64,000 nt of DNA from Pseudomonadota bacterium (GCA_023423655.1 JAFAFE010000005.1:248001-312000), one strand, 5' to 3'; numbered from the stretch's first letter, positions 21,778-30,970 are shown. Made by a program: numbers and translations. The notes: generated by a model from the sequence alone, not told the origin.

Positions 21778-22750
21778 TAAAAAGCGCATCGACGAAGCGA
21801 CCGGCACATCGACGGTCGGCCATGAATGGGACGGGATCGAAGAACTCGACACCCCGATGCCGCGCTGGTGGCTATGGTCGCTCTATGCCACGATTGTCTG
21901 GGCCATCGGCTATGTCATCTGGCAGCCCGCTTGGCCGCTGCTCAACAGCGCGACTGCTGGCACCTCCGGCTGGACCAGCCGCAGCCAGCTTGCCCACGAA
22001 CTGGAAAAGGAACAGCAACGCCGCGCCCCGATATTGGCTGCGCTGTCGGCCGCTCCGCTCGAAAGCCTGACGCCGGACAGCAAGCTTTACAATGCTGCCA
22101 AGGTTGGCGGGCAAGCCGCGTTCAAACAATATTGCGTGCAGTGCCACGGTTCGGGCGCGGCGGGGAGCAAGGGCTATCCCAACCTCAACGATGATGACTG
22201 GCTGTGGGGCGGTGACTTGGGTTCAATCGAATATTCGATCATCCACGGCATCCGCAATCCCGACCATGACGAAACGCGCGTGTCGCAAATGCCAAACTTC
22301 GGCAAGGACGGCATATTGAAGCCCAATGAGGTCAATGATGTCACCGCTTATGTGCTGAGCCTGTCGGGCACGCAAAAGCCAAGCGCGGCAAGCCAGCGCG
22401 GCGCGCCTTTGTTCGAAGCCAATTGCGCGGTGTGCCACGGGGCGGACGGCAAGGGGATGCGCTCTGTCGGCGCCCCTAACCTCACCGACAAAATCTGGCT
22501 CTATGGCGGCAAGGCCGACGATGTCGCGGCCAGCATCAATGTCGCGCATCAAGGCGTGATGCCCGCATGGGGCGGCAAGCTTGATCCGGCGACAATCAAG
22601 ATGCTCGCTGTCTATGTCCACTCGCTCGGCGGCGGCGAAAGCGCGCAGGTCGCAGATAGCGCCGCGCCTGCCATGGCTGCGGAGAGCGCAAACCCTTCTA
22701 CCGCTCCGGCCTCCGGAACGGCGCAACCAGCGGCAGTGCCTGCCAAATGA
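21770..22750 (+). CDS. ccoP: cbb3-type cytochrome c oxidase subunit III (di-heme)
   Basis: 326 aa from MADKKRIDEATGTSTVGHEW. One membrane anchor near residues 35-60 and two heme c motifs: CVQCHG and CAVCHG, with axial Met in SQMPNF and GVMPAWGG. An Ala/Ser/Pro-rich C-terminal tail of about 40 residues follows, as in CcoO. Receives electrons from soluble cytochromes. The upstream in-frame ATG at 21689 lies inside ccoQ and is rejected. Confidence 0.96.
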   Translation: MADKKRIDEATGTSTVGHEWDGIEELDTPMPRWWLWSLYATIVWAIGYVIWQPAWPLLNSATAGTSGWTSRSQLAHELEKEQQRRAPILAALSAAPLESLTPDSKLYNAAKVGGQAAFKQYCVQCHGSGAAGSKGYPNLNDDDWLWGGDLGSIEYSIIHGIRNPDHDETRVSQMPNFGKDGILKPNEVNDVTAYVLSLSGTQKPSAASQRGAPLFEANCAVCHGADGKGMRSVGAPNLTDKIWLYGGKADDVAASINVAHQGVMPAWGGKLDPATIKMLAVYVHSLGGGESAQVADSAAPAMAAESANPSTAPASGTAQPAAVPAK

Positions 22751-22752
22751 AA

Positions 22753-22821
22753 CCGGCCGGAAACGGGGCGTTTGCTTTGGAGAGGAAAGCGCGCACCGTT
22801 TCCGGTTTGGCCGGTTTTTGA
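22753..22821 (+). terminator. Intercistronic hairpin between ccoP and ccoG
   Basis: CCGGCCGGAAACGG pairs with CCGTTTCCGG-TTT-GGCCGG (5-base bulge), followed by TTTTT. It could end or attenuate ccoNOQP transcription before ccoGHIS, lowering assembly-factor expression. Confidence 0.55.
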
Positions 22822-22839
22822 AAAAAGTAATGAACTGAT

Positions 22840-24279
22840 ATGACCGAAGCTTCTATTCCTCCCAGCCTCTATGAGAAGCGCAAAGGCGTCTATCCCAAAG
22901 CCGTGTCCGGCCCGTTCCGGCGGCTGAAATGGATCATCATGGCGCTATGCCTTGCGGTCTATTATATCACCCCGTGGATCCGCTGGGACCGCGGGCCATA
23001 TGCGCCCAATCAGGCGGTGCTGGTCGACCTTGCCGGTCGCCGTTTCTATATGTTCGGCATCGAAATCTGGCCGCATGAATTTTATTATGTGGCGGGCCTC
23101 CTCATCATGGCGGGCATCGGCCTGTTTCTGGTGACATCGGCGGTGGGCCGCGCATGGTGCGGCTATGCCTGTCCGCAAACCGTGTGGACCGACCTTTACC
23201 AGCACGTCGACCGGCTGATTGACGGCGACCGTAATGCGCAAATCAAGCTCGCCAATGCGCCCTGGGGTCCGGCAAAACTTGCCAAGCGCGGGACCAAATG
23301 GTCGATTTACCTGCTCATCGCCTTCCTCACCGGCGGCGCGTGGATTTTCTATTTTGCCGATGCACCCACTTTGCTGCGCGAATTTGTCACCGGAAATGCG
23401 CCTTTCGTCGCTTATGCAACGGTCGGTATATTGACCGCGACCACCTTCATTCTGGGCGGGTTCCTGCGCGAACAAGTGTGCATCTATATGTGCCCTTGGC
23501 CGCGCATCCAGACCGCGATGCTCGATGAAAAGTCGCTGCTCGTCACCTATAAATATTGGCGCGGCGAACCGCGTGGCAGCGTCAAAACCGCGCTCGCCCA
23601 TCCCGGCGAAGTCGGCGATTGCGTCGATTGTTACCAATGCGTCCAAGTCTGCCCGACCGGCATCGACATTCGCGAGGGGCCCCAAATCGGCTGCATCACC
23701 TGCGCTTTGTGCATTGATGCGTGCGACAAGGTGATGGAGCAAGTCGGACGACCGCGCGGGCTTATCGACTATACCACTTTTGAAGATGAAGAACGCGAAA
23801 AGCGCGGCGAAGCCCATGTGCCGGTGCTGAAAACGCTGCTGCGTCCGCGCACGCTCATTTATCTGGGCGGCTGGTGTGCGGTGGGCTTGGGGATGTTGTT
23901 CATGCTCGGCACGCGCGACCGTGTGGCGATCAGTGTGCTGCAAGACCGTAACCCGCTTTATGTGCAACTGTCCGACGGGTCGGTGCGCAATAATTATACG
24001 ATCAAGGTCAGCAATATGGAAAACCGCCCGCGCCAGATGGAAATCGGCCTGATCGGTGCGAACGACATTTTGATCTGGGACGAAAATGGCAGCCGCGAAA
24101 AGGCTGGCCGCACACTTAAGACACAGGTTCCCGCCGATGCGGTGGCGCAATTGCGCGTCTTTGCGGTCGCGCCGTCCGATGGTCCGCAACGCGAAGAGTT
24201 CAGCTTTTCGGTGCGCGCGCTTGACGATGAAGGCGGTTCGGCCAGCGACAATATCCTGTTCGACCGGCCCCAAGAGTGA
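22840..24279 (+). CDS. ccoG: cbb3 oxidase accessory ferredoxin-type protein
   Basis: 479 aa, five or so membrane helices with a cytoplasmic ferredoxin-like insert: CGYACPQTVWTD, CVDCYQCVQVCPTGIDIREG and CITCALCIDAC supply Cys for two [4Fe-4S] clusters. A C-terminal Ig-like periplasmic domain follows (about 370-479). CcoG (FixG/RdxA) acts in copper delivery to CcoN. Start at 22840 has a weak leader. Overlaps ccoH by a few bases. Confidence 0.95.
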   Translation: MTEASIPPSLYEKRKGVYPKAVSGPFRRLKWIIMALCLAVYYITPWIRWDRGPYAPNQAVLVDLAGRRFYMFGIEIWPHEFYYVAGLLIMAGIGLFLVTSAVGRAWCGYACPQTVWTDLYQHVDRLIDGDRNAQIKLANAPWGPAKLAKRGTKWSIYLLIAFLTGGAWIFYFADAPTLLREFVTGNAPFVAYATVGILTATTFILGGFLREQVCIYMCPWPRIQTAMLDEKSLLVTYKYWRGEPRGSVKTALAHPGEVGDCVDCYQCVQVCPTGIDIREGPQIGCITCALCIDACDKVMEQVGRPRGLIDYTTFEDEEREKRGEAHVPVLKTLLRPRTLIYLGGWCAVGLGMLFMLGTRDRVAISVLQDRNPLYVQLSDGSVRNNYTIKVSNMENRPRQMEIGLIGANDILIWDENGSREKAGRTLKTQVPADAVAQLRVFAVAPSDGPQREEFSFSVRALDDEGGSASDNILFDRPQE

Positions 24280-24287
24280 GTGAAGAA

Positions 24288-24797
24288 ATGAGCAAGAGCA
24301 TGATCGACCCCGACACGCCGCCCCCTCCCCCGCCCGGCACGCTGACGGGCCGCCGCGTCTTGCTCATCTTCATCGCCTTTTTCGGGACGATCATGGCGGT
24401 CAATTTCTATATGGCGCGCCAAGCCATCGGCACATTCGGTGGCGTGGTGGTCGATAATAGCTATGTCGCCAGCCAGCAATATAATGGCTGGCTTGCCGAA
24501 GCCCGCGCGCAAAAAGCGTTGGGCTGGACGCAAAGCATCACCCGCGCGCCGTCGGGCATTGTCTCGATTGCGCTCGAAAATTCGCTGGGCGAGCCGATGC
24601 ACGGGGCCAAAATAAGCGCCGTTGCGCAGCATCCTTTGGGCCGCGAAAAGCCTATCGACCTCATATTCGCCGAAAAATCGGACGGAGACTATGTCGCGCC
24701 GACCCCGCTCCCTGCCGGACGCTGGCAGCTTCGCTTCACCATTCAGCATGGCGGATCGACGAAAAATATCGTCGAAGATTTGAACGGCCCGCAATGA
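24288..24797 (+). CDS. ccoH: cbb3 oxidase assembly protein FixH/CcoH
   Basis: 169 aa from ATG 24288 (MSKSMIDPDTPPPPPPGTL), or four residues longer from a GTG at 24276 that overlaps the ccoG stop. A proline-rich start, one membrane helix (VLLIFIAFFGTIMAVNFYM) and a periplasmic domain with YVASQQYNGWLAEARAQKALGW, the FixH signature. Needed for oxidase assembly. Confidence 0.93.
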   Translation: MSKSMIDPDTPPPPPPGTLTGRRVLLIFIAFFGTIMAVNFYMARQAIGTFGGVVVDNSYVASQQYNGWLAEARAQKALGWTQSITRAPSGIVSIALENSLGEPMHGAKISAVAQHPLGREKPIDLIFAEKSDGDYVAPTPLPAGRWQLRFTIQHGGSTKNIVEDLNGPQ

Positions 24798-24810
24798 TGG
24801 CGCGGCGATA

Positions 24811-26946
24811 ATGGGACAATATGAGGTCATTGCTGACGGGACAGCCTGCGCCGAAACCCGCATTGCGGTCCCGGCCATGCACTGTGCAGGCTGTATCGCC
24901 AAGATCGAAAAAGGCTTAGCTGAAGTGTCCGGCATCGCTTCGGCCCGCGTCAATTTTTCTGCCAAACAAGTGGTCATCCAGCATGACCCCGCGCTCGACC
25001 CGCCCGCGCTTAGCCATGCGATAGAAAGGCTAGGCTTTGAAGCCCATCCGCTCAGCATTGCCGCGGACGGGGCGGCGCTCGAAGCCGACGAAACCCGCAG
25101 CCTGTTGAAAGCCGTTGCGGTCGCAGGCTTTTCGATGATGAACATCATGCTGCTGTCGGTCAGCGTCTGGTCGGGCGCAGAAGGCGGCACGCGCGACCTG
25201 TTCCATTGGCTGTCGGCGATTATCGCGATCCCGACCGTCATTTATTCGGGCCGTCCATTCTTCAAATCGGCTTGGGCCGCGCTCAAGCATGGGCGTTCGA
25301 ACATGGATGTGCCGATTTCCATAGGCGTCGTGCTGGCGACCGCGCTCAGCCTGTTTGAAACGGTCACGCACGGCCAGCACGCTTATTTTGACGGCGCGGT
25401 GATGCTGCTCTTCTTCCTGCTCACGGGCCGTGTATTGGACAGCATGATGCGGGGCCGCGCGCGTAGCGGCGTCGCCGCGCTGTTGAAGCAAAGCGCAGGC
25501 GGGGCGCTGGTGCGGGCAAGCGATGGCACCACCCGCTGGCGTTCGGCGGAAGAATTGGCGCCCAATATGCGGATGATCGTCGCGGCGGGCGAGCGGTTGG
25601 CGGCGGACGGGATTATCGAAGCGGGCGAAACCCGCATCGACCTGTCGCTCCTCACCGGCGAAAGCGCGCCGCAAAAGGCCAAACTTGGCGACAAGGTGCT
25701 GGCGGGAACCTTGAACCTTGCCGCGCCGGTTACGGTCAAAGTAACGGCTGCTGGCCCCGATACCACGCTGGCCGATATTGCGCGGTTGATGGAGGATGCA
25801 GGGCAATCGCGCTCCACCTATGTGCAGATAGCCGACCGCGCCGCGCGGCTTTACGCGCCGGTCGTGCATATCTTGGCTTTCTCGTCCTTTGTCGGTTGGA
25901 TGCTGATGGGCGCGGGCCTCCATTATTCGCTGCTGATCGCGGTCGCGGTGTTGATCATCACTTGCCCATGTGCGCTTGGTTTGGCCGTTCCCGCCTCGCA
26001 AGTGGTCGCCGCAGGCACGCTGATGCGCAACGGCATATTGGTAAAAGACGGAAGCGCATTGGAGCGCCTTGCCGAAGCCGACCGCGTATTGCTCGACAAG
26101 ACCGGCACATTGACTTTGGGCCGCCCGCGTCCTGTCAATCTGGACGCCGTGCCGCAAAGCCGATGGCCGGCGCTGCTCGCGCTCGCCAGCGCGAGTCGCC
26201 ATCCGCTCTCCAACGGCCTGCGCAAGGCATTGGAAGAACAGGGCGTGGCGGTGGCCGCGCTCGACGACCTCACCGAAACCGGCGGTATCGGTGTAGCGGC
26301 GCGTTGGGACGGGGTGCCGGTAGTGCTGGGCCGCCCCGGTGATGCGACAACGGGCCACGGGCTGATGACCAGCTTCAGCGTCGGCGATAACGCGCCCGTT
26401 ACCTTGCGTTTCACCGACAGTTTGCGCCCCGATACGCAGGAAACATTGGACGCTTTGCGCAAGCTTCATATGCCGCCATCGGTCCTGTCGGGAGACCGCG
26501 CGGAATCCGTGGCAGCGCTGTCGGGACCGCTTGGCCTTGATGCACAGGCCGAAGCCTCGCCGCAGGATAAGCTTGCTGCCATCACCACATTGTCCGGCGA
26601 AGGCTATAAGATACTGATGGTCGGCGATGGTTTGAATGACGGCCCCGCGCTCGCCGCCGCGCATGTGAGCCTTGCGCCTGCCACCGCCAGCGATGTCGGA
26701 CAGCAAGCCGCCGATGCGGTGTTCATGGGCGACAGTTTGAAACCCGTCGCGACCTCGGTGCGCGTCGCAAGGCGCACGATGCGGATCATCAAGCAGAATT
26801 TCACGCTTGCCATCTGCTATAATATCATCGCAGTGCCGCTCGCGATTTTCGGTTATGTGACGCCGCTGGTGGCCGCGATAGCGATGTCGGGTTCATCGCT
26901 CCTCGTCGTCGGCAATGCGCTGCGCTTGCGCTCTGCGGCTCGATAG
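24811..26946 (+). CDS. ccoI: Copper-translocating P-type ATPase for cbb3 assembly
   Basis: 711 aa. The N-terminal heavy-metal-associated domain has MHCAGCIAKIEKG; the membrane copper site is CPC in LIITCPCALGLAVP; the phosphorylation motif is DKTGTLTLGRP; ATP-binding and hinge motifs are HPLSNGLRKAL and GDGLNDGPALAAA. An exporting P1B ATPase that supplies Cu to the CcoN active site. Start at 24811 is 13 bp after ccoH. Confidence 0.95.
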   Translation: MGQYEVIADGTACAETRIAVPAMHCAGCIAKIEKGLAEVSGIASARVNFSAKQVVIQHDPALDPPALSHAIERLGFEAHPLSIAADGAALEADETRSLLKAVAVAGFSMMNIMLLSVSVWSGAEGGTRDLFHWLSAIIAIPTVIYSGRPFFKSAWAALKHGRSNMDVPISIGVVLATALSLFETVTHGQHAYFDGAVMLLFFLLTGRVLDSMMRGRARSGVAALLKQSAGGALVRASDGTTRWRSAEELAPNMRMIVAAGERLAADGIIEAGETRIDLSLLTGESAPQKAKLGDKVLAGTLNLAAPVTVKVTAAGPDTTLADIARLMEDAGQSRSTYVQIADRAARLYAPVVHILAFSSFVGWMLMGAGLHYSLLIAVAVLIITCPCALGLAVPASQVVAAGTLMRNGILVKDGSALERLAEADRVLLDKTGTLTLGRPRPVNLDAVPQSRWPALLALASASRHPLSNGLRKALEEQGVAVAALDDLTETGGIGVAARWDGVPVVLGRPGDATTGHGLMTSFSVGDNAPVTLRFTDSLRPDTQETLDALRKLHMPPSVLSGDRAESVAALSGPLGLDAQAEASPQDKLAAITTLSGEGYKILMVGDGLNDGPALAAAHVSLAPATASDVGQQAADAVFMGDSLKPVATSVRVARRTMRIIKQNFTLAICYNIIAVPLAIFGYVTPLVAAIAMSGSSLLVVGNALRLRSAAR

Positions 26947-26961
26947 GAGAGAGTTGCCGCC

Positions 26962-27156
26962 ATGCCTGGCCTATCCATCCTCATCCCGATTGCATTGCTC
27001 TTAGGCTTTTCCGGCCTTGTCGCCTTTTTCTGGGCGATGAAAGCCGGGCAATATGAAGATCTGGACGGCGCCGCGATGCGGATTTTGATCGAGGATGAAG
27101 GGGACAGGGTGGAGTCGCCGGTTGATGGCGCGGAGGCGGGGAAGCCTGAGTTTTAA
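26962..27156 (+). CDS. ccoS: cbb3 oxidase maturation protein CcoS
   Basis: 64 aa; MPGLSILIPIALLLGFSGLV membrane helix, then FFWAMKAGQYEDLDGAAMRIL, the CcoS signature, and an acidic tail. Preceded by GGAGAGAG. Last gene of ccoGHIS; a REP-like repeat follows at once. Confidence 0.93.
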   Translation: MPGLSILIPIALLLGFSGLVAFFWAMKAGQYEDLDGAAMRILIEDEGDRVESPVDGAEAGKPEF

Positions 27157-27161
27157 GCTCT

Positions 27162-27256
27162 CCCGTCATTCCCGCGAAAGCGGGAATCCATCTCCCGACG
27201 GTTGCTTAAACCGAACGGTTCGGAGATGGATCCCCGGTCAAGCCGGGGATGACGAG
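27162..27256. repeat. REP-like inverted repeat after ccoS
   Basis: CGTCATTCCCGCGAAAGCGG ... GGTCAAGCCGGGGATGACGA, nearly the same as 11713-11807. Probably also serves as transcript end for ccoGHIS. Confidence 0.72.
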
Positions 27257-27283
27257 GAGAAAATTTCGGCTTGGGTCGTCGCC

Positions 27284-27325
27284 CCAAAAACAAAACGGGC
27301 GTCCGGAACCCCATCCGGACGCCCG
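27284..27325 (-). terminator. Rho-independent terminator of ompW
   Basis: On the minus strand a perfect 10-bp stem, GGGCGTCCGG / CCGGACGCCC at 27298-27307 and 27315-27324, is followed by GTTTTGTTTTTGG. Confidence 0.75.
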
Positions 27326-27372
27326 CCGCATTGTTACGAAAAGGCCCGCCTTAGCAGGCCCTCCCCTACCCC

Positions 27373-28032
27373 TTAAAATTTGGTCCCGATACCCACGCCG
27401 ACAACGATCGGGTTCAAGTCCACCTTGACCGACTGCGTGCCGAGATTGGCGGTGCGCAGCGTCGCTTTGGTGTCGATGTCGATATATTTCACATCAAGGT
27501 TGAGGAACATCTTGTCATTCAGCGGAATATCCACCCCTGCCTGTGCGGCCCAGCCGAAGCTTTTCTTCATCTTGACGTCGGTTGCCCCGGCAACGCCGAG
27601 CAAATCGCCCTGCGCCTTGGTGTTGAAGAAGAGCGAATAGTTGAGGCCCGCGCCGACATAGGGACGCACAGCGGCTTCGGGTGCAAAATGATATTGCAGC
27701 GTGACCGTCGGCGGCAGCACATTGGTTTCGAGGAGCTTCGCGCCGCCCAAATTCGGGCCGACGCCTGTGACCGTGTGGCGCGACGTACCGGCAATGACTT
27801 CCGCGCCGATATTGTCGGTAATCATATAGGTGAAATCAATTTCGGGTGTGACGGTGTTGTTCACCTTCACCTTGTCGGCAGGAAGGCCGGGCAGCACCGG
27901 GTCCGATTTTTCCTGCGGCATGACATTGATGGCGCGGACGCGGACGAGAACATCCCCTTCCTTTGCCTGAGCCCCCGTTGCGGCGACAGTACCGGCAGCA
28001 GCAAGCGCCACCAAGGCAGTCGTAAGTTTCAT
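27373..28032 (-). CDS. ompW: OmpW-family outer membrane protein
   Basis: 219 aa. A signal peptide MKLTTALVALAAAGTVAATGAQA is followed by VLVRVRAINVMPQEKS, the OmpW N-terminal signature, then alternating beta strands and a terminal aromatic (GVGIGTKF). An 8-stranded barrel for small hydrophobic molecules. OmpW family genes are often oxygen-regulated, and it is divergent from hemN with an FNR-type box in the shared 150-bp promoter region. Confidence 0.93.
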   Translation of the reverse strand: MKLTTALVALAAAGTVAATGAQAKEGDVLVRVRAINVMPQEKSDPVLPGLPADKVKVNNTVTPEIDFTYMITDNIGAEVIAGTSRHTVTGVGPNLGGAKLLETNVLPPTVTLQYHFAPEAAVRPYVGAGLNYSLFFNTKAQGDLLGVAGATDVKMKKSFGWAAQAGVDIPLNDKMFLNLDVKYIDIDTKATLRTANLGTQSVKVDLNPIVVGVGIGTKF

Positions 28033-28134
28033 TGCTATGGTCCTTATTTTCTTATGAAAAGTCCCGCATGGCAGGACGCCTGCGGGAGTAGCGCGCCCCT
28101 AACTGCCATTCCTTGACAAATCGCAAACAAGCTC

Positions 28135-28148
28135 TTGACCTGTATCAA
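28135..28148 (+). promoter_or_regulatory. FNR-type box between ompW and hemN
   Basis: TTGACCTGTATCAA, one mismatch to TTGATNNNNATCAA, same left half as the ccoN box. Centred about 41 bp before the hemN start and about 110 bp from ompW. A degenerate TTGACAAATCGCAA lies at 28113-28126. Confidence 0.78.
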
Positions 28149-28182
28149 GGAAGCCGCCGTCCCCGCGCGGCACATTAAGCGC

Positions 28183-29520
28183 ATGATGTGGACCTATCGC
28201 CCCGAATTGCTCGCCCGTCCGGTGCCGCGCTACACAAGCTATCCGACCGCCGCCGAATTTACGCCGTCGGTGGGCGCGCCCGATCTGGAAGCGGCGCTTG
28301 ATGCAATAGAGCCGGACAGCGATGTGTCGCTTTATGTCCACATCCCTTATTGTCAGGAAATCTGCTGGTATTGCGCGTGCAATACGGGGAAGGCCAACAA
28401 GTCGCATCGCCTCCATGCCTATCTTGAAGCGTTGGAGCAGGAAATCTACCGCATCGCCGAACGGGTCAAAGGCAAAGCGCACGTCCGTCGCATCGCCTTT
28501 GGCGGCGGCAGTCCCAATGCGATAGCGGCGGGCGATTTTGTCCGCTTGCTGCAAACGCTCATCGTGGCGTTCAAGGCGGTTGATGCGGTCATTTCGCTGG
28601 AGCTTGACCCGCGCGGCTTTGATGACCGCTGGGCGACGGTGATGGCGGTGCTGGACATCGAGCGGGTGAGCCTTGGCGTCCAGACCTTTGCACCGCATGT
28701 CCAAGCCGCCATCGGCCGCATCCAGCCTTATGAGGATATATCCCGCACCGTCGATTATCTGCGCGCGGCGGGGGTGCGCTCGGTCAATTTCGACCTCATG
28801 TATGGCCTTCCCCACCAGAGCCAAGCTGATCTGGACGATGCCATCGACAAGAGCATAGCCTTGGGCGCAGACCGCATCGCGCTGTTCGGTTATGCCCATG
28901 TGCCGTCGATTGTCCCGCGCCAGCGCCGCATCCACGCCGCCGACCTTCCCGACCAGCCGACGCGCTTCGACATGGCCGCCCAAGGCTATGACCATTTTAC
29001 CGCGGCAGGCTATCAGGCGGTCGGCTTTGACCATTTCGCCAAGCCCGATGACGCGCTCGCCATCGCCGCGCGCAACGGCACGCTGCGCCGCAATTTCCAA
29101 GGCTTTACCGAAGACCAAGCCGATATCCTCATCGGCCTTGGCGCCACCGCGATCAGCAGCTTTCCGGGCGCGCTTATCCAGAACGAGAAAAATGCAGGCG
29201 TCTATCGCACCCGTTTGAGCGAAGGGCAGCTCCCCGCCGCGCTCGGCATCCTGCGGTCGGACGCGGACCGCGCGCACGGGCGCGTCATCGAAGCTTTGCT
29301 CTGTCAGGGGCAAGCCGATCTCGCCCCCATTGGCGGCGGGGCAGCCTATCGCGCCGATCTCCTCTCCTTCATCGCGGCGGGATTAGCGGAACTGGAAGGC
29401 GACGCCCTGCGCCTCACCAGCGCGGCGCTCCCTTATGCGCGCACCACCGCGGCGCTGTTCGATCCGTATCGCAGCCTTGCGCCAACCACCGCGCGCGGGC
29501 GGTTCAGCAATGCGGTCTAG
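28183..29520 (+). CDS. hemN: Oxygen-independent coproporphyrinogen III oxidase
   Basis: 445 aa radical-SAM enzyme making protoporphyrinogen IX under low oxygen. The cluster motif is YVHIPYCQEICWYCACNT with Cys57, Cys61, Cys64 and Cys66, as in true HemN (CxxxCxxCxC). FGGGSPNAI, SLELDPRGFDDRW, SLGVQTF and DLMYGLPHQS are also present. Start at 28183 (MMWTYRPELL) lies downstream of the FNR-type box; the upstream in-frame ATG at 28135 overlaps that box and is rejected. Confidence 0.95.
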   Translation: MMWTYRPELLARPVPRYTSYPTAAEFTPSVGAPDLEAALDAIEPDSDVSLYVHIPYCQEICWYCACNTGKANKSHRLHAYLEALEQEIYRIAERVKGKAHVRRIAFGGGSPNAIAAGDFVRLLQTLIVAFKAVDAVISLELDPRGFDDRWATVMAVLDIERVSLGVQTFAPHVQAAIGRIQPYEDISRTVDYLRAAGVRSVNFDLMYGLPHQSQADLDDAIDKSIALGADRIALFGYAHVPSIVPRQRRIHAADLPDQPTRFDMAAQGYDHFTAAGYQAVGFDHFAKPDDALAIAARNGTLRRNFQGFTEDQADILIGLGATAISSFPGALIQNEKNAGVYRTRLSEGQLPAALGILRSDADRAHGRVIEALLCQGQADLAPIGGGAAYRADLLSFIAAGLAELEGDALRLTSAALPYARTTAALFDPYRSLAPTTARGRFSNAV

Positions 29521-29827
29521 GCACGCTCCCGTGCGTCCTGCGCGCCTTCCCGCCCCTACGCCCTTTTTTGCCCCTTGGCGCAAGGGCGCGCACGGAGCGT
29601 TCAGCCTTATCTTGGCCGCCAGCGCGGTCCCGCTCGCCGCGCAACCGGACGGCAGCATAAATCTTACCTTGAGCCTGTGCGGCGATCCGGCACTCAGCGC
29701 ACAGGTCCGCATCCCGTTGGAGCGCACCCCCGCATCGCCGCCCACCGCACCCGGCAATCCGCACGAGCAAATGCCCGCCTGCCACGCCTTATGCTGCTCG
29801 CGCCGTTCCGAAGGGCGCGCGGTGTAA
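29510..29827 (+). CDS. Small exported Cys/His-containing protein, DUF2946-like
   Basis: 105 aa, overlapping the end of hemN by 11 bp. The protein starts MRSRHAPVRPARLPAPTPFF, has a hydrophobic AFSLILAASAVPLAAQ segment followed by NLTLSLCGDP and a C-terminal CHALCCSRR. The layout (basic start, hydrophobic segment, LC and CHxxC motifs) resembles small DUF2946/DUF2946-like proteins of sphingomonads near copper or respiration genes. Function unknown; the call rests on pattern and overlap with hemN and could be wrong. Confidence 0.5.
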   Translation: MRSRHAPVRPARLPAPTPFFAPWRKGAHGAFSLILAASAVPLAAQPDGSINLTLSLCGDPALSAQVRIPLERTPASPPTAPGNPHEQMPACHALCCSRRSEGRAV

Positions 29828-30258
29828 GGCATCCGGACACAGCCGACCCTATGCCCTCCGTTCGCGGCGCGCGCGGTCGAGGCACATCAACCTCGACCCG
29901 CCCCCGCCAGCGACTCCCCCAAAACAGCGCCCGACCCTCACGCGCTCCTTACCTTGGGTGCCTGTGCATGATCCCCTTATCCGCTCGCTTCTCCCGCCAG
30001 GACGGATTCCCGTCATTCCGTCAAAAATCCTGAATTTTGCTAGGATTTCCAAGCGATTCCCCGAATTTTGCTCCGCCCCCATCTAAGCAAATCGCTGAGA
30101 CAATCTAAACGAATCGCTGAGAGACATGAGCAGCCCACCGCGCCATAACCTGTCTCAAGGGAAGGTGATCGGCTCCCCCGCCAGATCATCCTCCCGCCCG
30201 GATTTGAAACGATGAGGGCCATAAGTTCGGCCCCTGAATAGGAAGAAGGAGACGAACA
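29828..30258. other. Gene-free region holding the promoter of the 30,259 gene
   Basis: No convincing gene. Short reading frames here are low-complexity GC-rich sequence. From about 30,030 composition becomes AT-richer, and two copies of the 19-bp dyad described below lie at 30082-30122. Confidence 0.6.
30082..30122. promoter_or_regulatory. Paired T3SS-substrate boxes, 22 bp apart
   Basis: Two copies of a dyad: TCTAAGCAAATCGCTGAGA (30082-30100) and TCTAAACGAATCGCTGAGA (30104-30122). Starts are 22 bp apart, two helical turns. They lie 137-177 bp before the 30,259 gene. Confidence 0.72.
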
Positions 30259-30954
30259 ATGGGACTTAATCTTGGTGGACTTTTGAAGTCAGTCGTTAAT
30301 CCGATGACTCTTATGCAACTGGCTATGGGGCCTGCTGGATGGGCCAGCATTCTCGCAAAAGCTGTCATCAGTGCTGTCGGCCAACAGGTTATTCAGCAAC
30401 TTGGTCAAAAGCTCGGCCTTCCTGAAGGTGTTATCAACTTAGCTCAACAAGCATTTGCCGGCGCAATGGGTGGTGGAAATGCACTAGGTGCAGCAAATGT
30501 AGCGGGACGCGCAGCGGGTGGTGCTCTCTCAATTGCTGACGCAGTCAGCCAAGTTGCTCAAGGACTCAATCTTAACCCACAACAAGAAGGGCAATTGGCT
30601 CGCGATACTAATGATATTGCACAGCAGAGCACACGACGCCTTGTCGATGTTCTAATGGAAAGTGAAGAGTTCAAAAGCGCCAAAAATGGCGCGAAGGGCG
30701 GAAAATCCGGCGAAAGCATTTTAATGCGGATCGCTATTGCCCTTGGCTCGCTTGCCGATAAGAAAATGGGCGAAATGGATAAGCTTGCCCAACAAATCGG
30801 TGCAACCAAAGACGGAAAAAATCAAAATAAGATTACAGAACAGGGTGCCAAACTGCAGGCACTTGGCCAGGAAATGTCAATCCTTTCGAACGCTCTTACC
30901 AATGTTATCAAATCTATCGGTGAAGCTAACTCGACAATTGCTCGTAAAAGCTAA
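30259..30954 (+). CDS. Candidate T3SS-secreted helical protein (filament/translocator-like)
   Basis: 231 aa; not recognised as a known family. No Sec signal: it starts MGLNLGGLLKSVVNPMTLMQ and has Gly/Ala-rich amphipathic and hydrophobic stretches to about residue 110, a charged Gly/Lys linker near 140-150 (NGAKGGKSGES), and a helical Gln/Ser/Asn-rich C terminus (GAKLQALGQEMSILSNALTN...). The C-terminal heptad-like helix recalls EspA-type filament and translocator proteins, but there is no clear signature. Paired boxes upstream link it to the candidate T3SS substrates. GC is visibly lower than the surrounding chromosome. It is followed by a strong terminator. Confidence 0.7.
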   Translation: MGLNLGGLLKSVVNPMTLMQLAMGPAGWASILAKAVISAVGQQVIQQLGQKLGLPEGVINLAQQAFAGAMGGGNALGAANVAGRAAGGALSIADAVSQVAQGLNLNPQQEGQLARDTNDIAQQSTRRLVDVLMESEEFKSAKNGAKGGKSGESILMRIAIALGSLADKKMGEMDKLAQQIGATKDGKNQNKITEQGAKLQALGQEMSILSNALTNVIKSIGEANSTIARKS

Positions 30955-30970
30955 ACGAGTTGAAATGACA

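Noticed and set aside
25030..26706. 558-codon minus-strand frame opposite ccoI
   Set aside because: Shadow of ccoI with no recognisable motifs.
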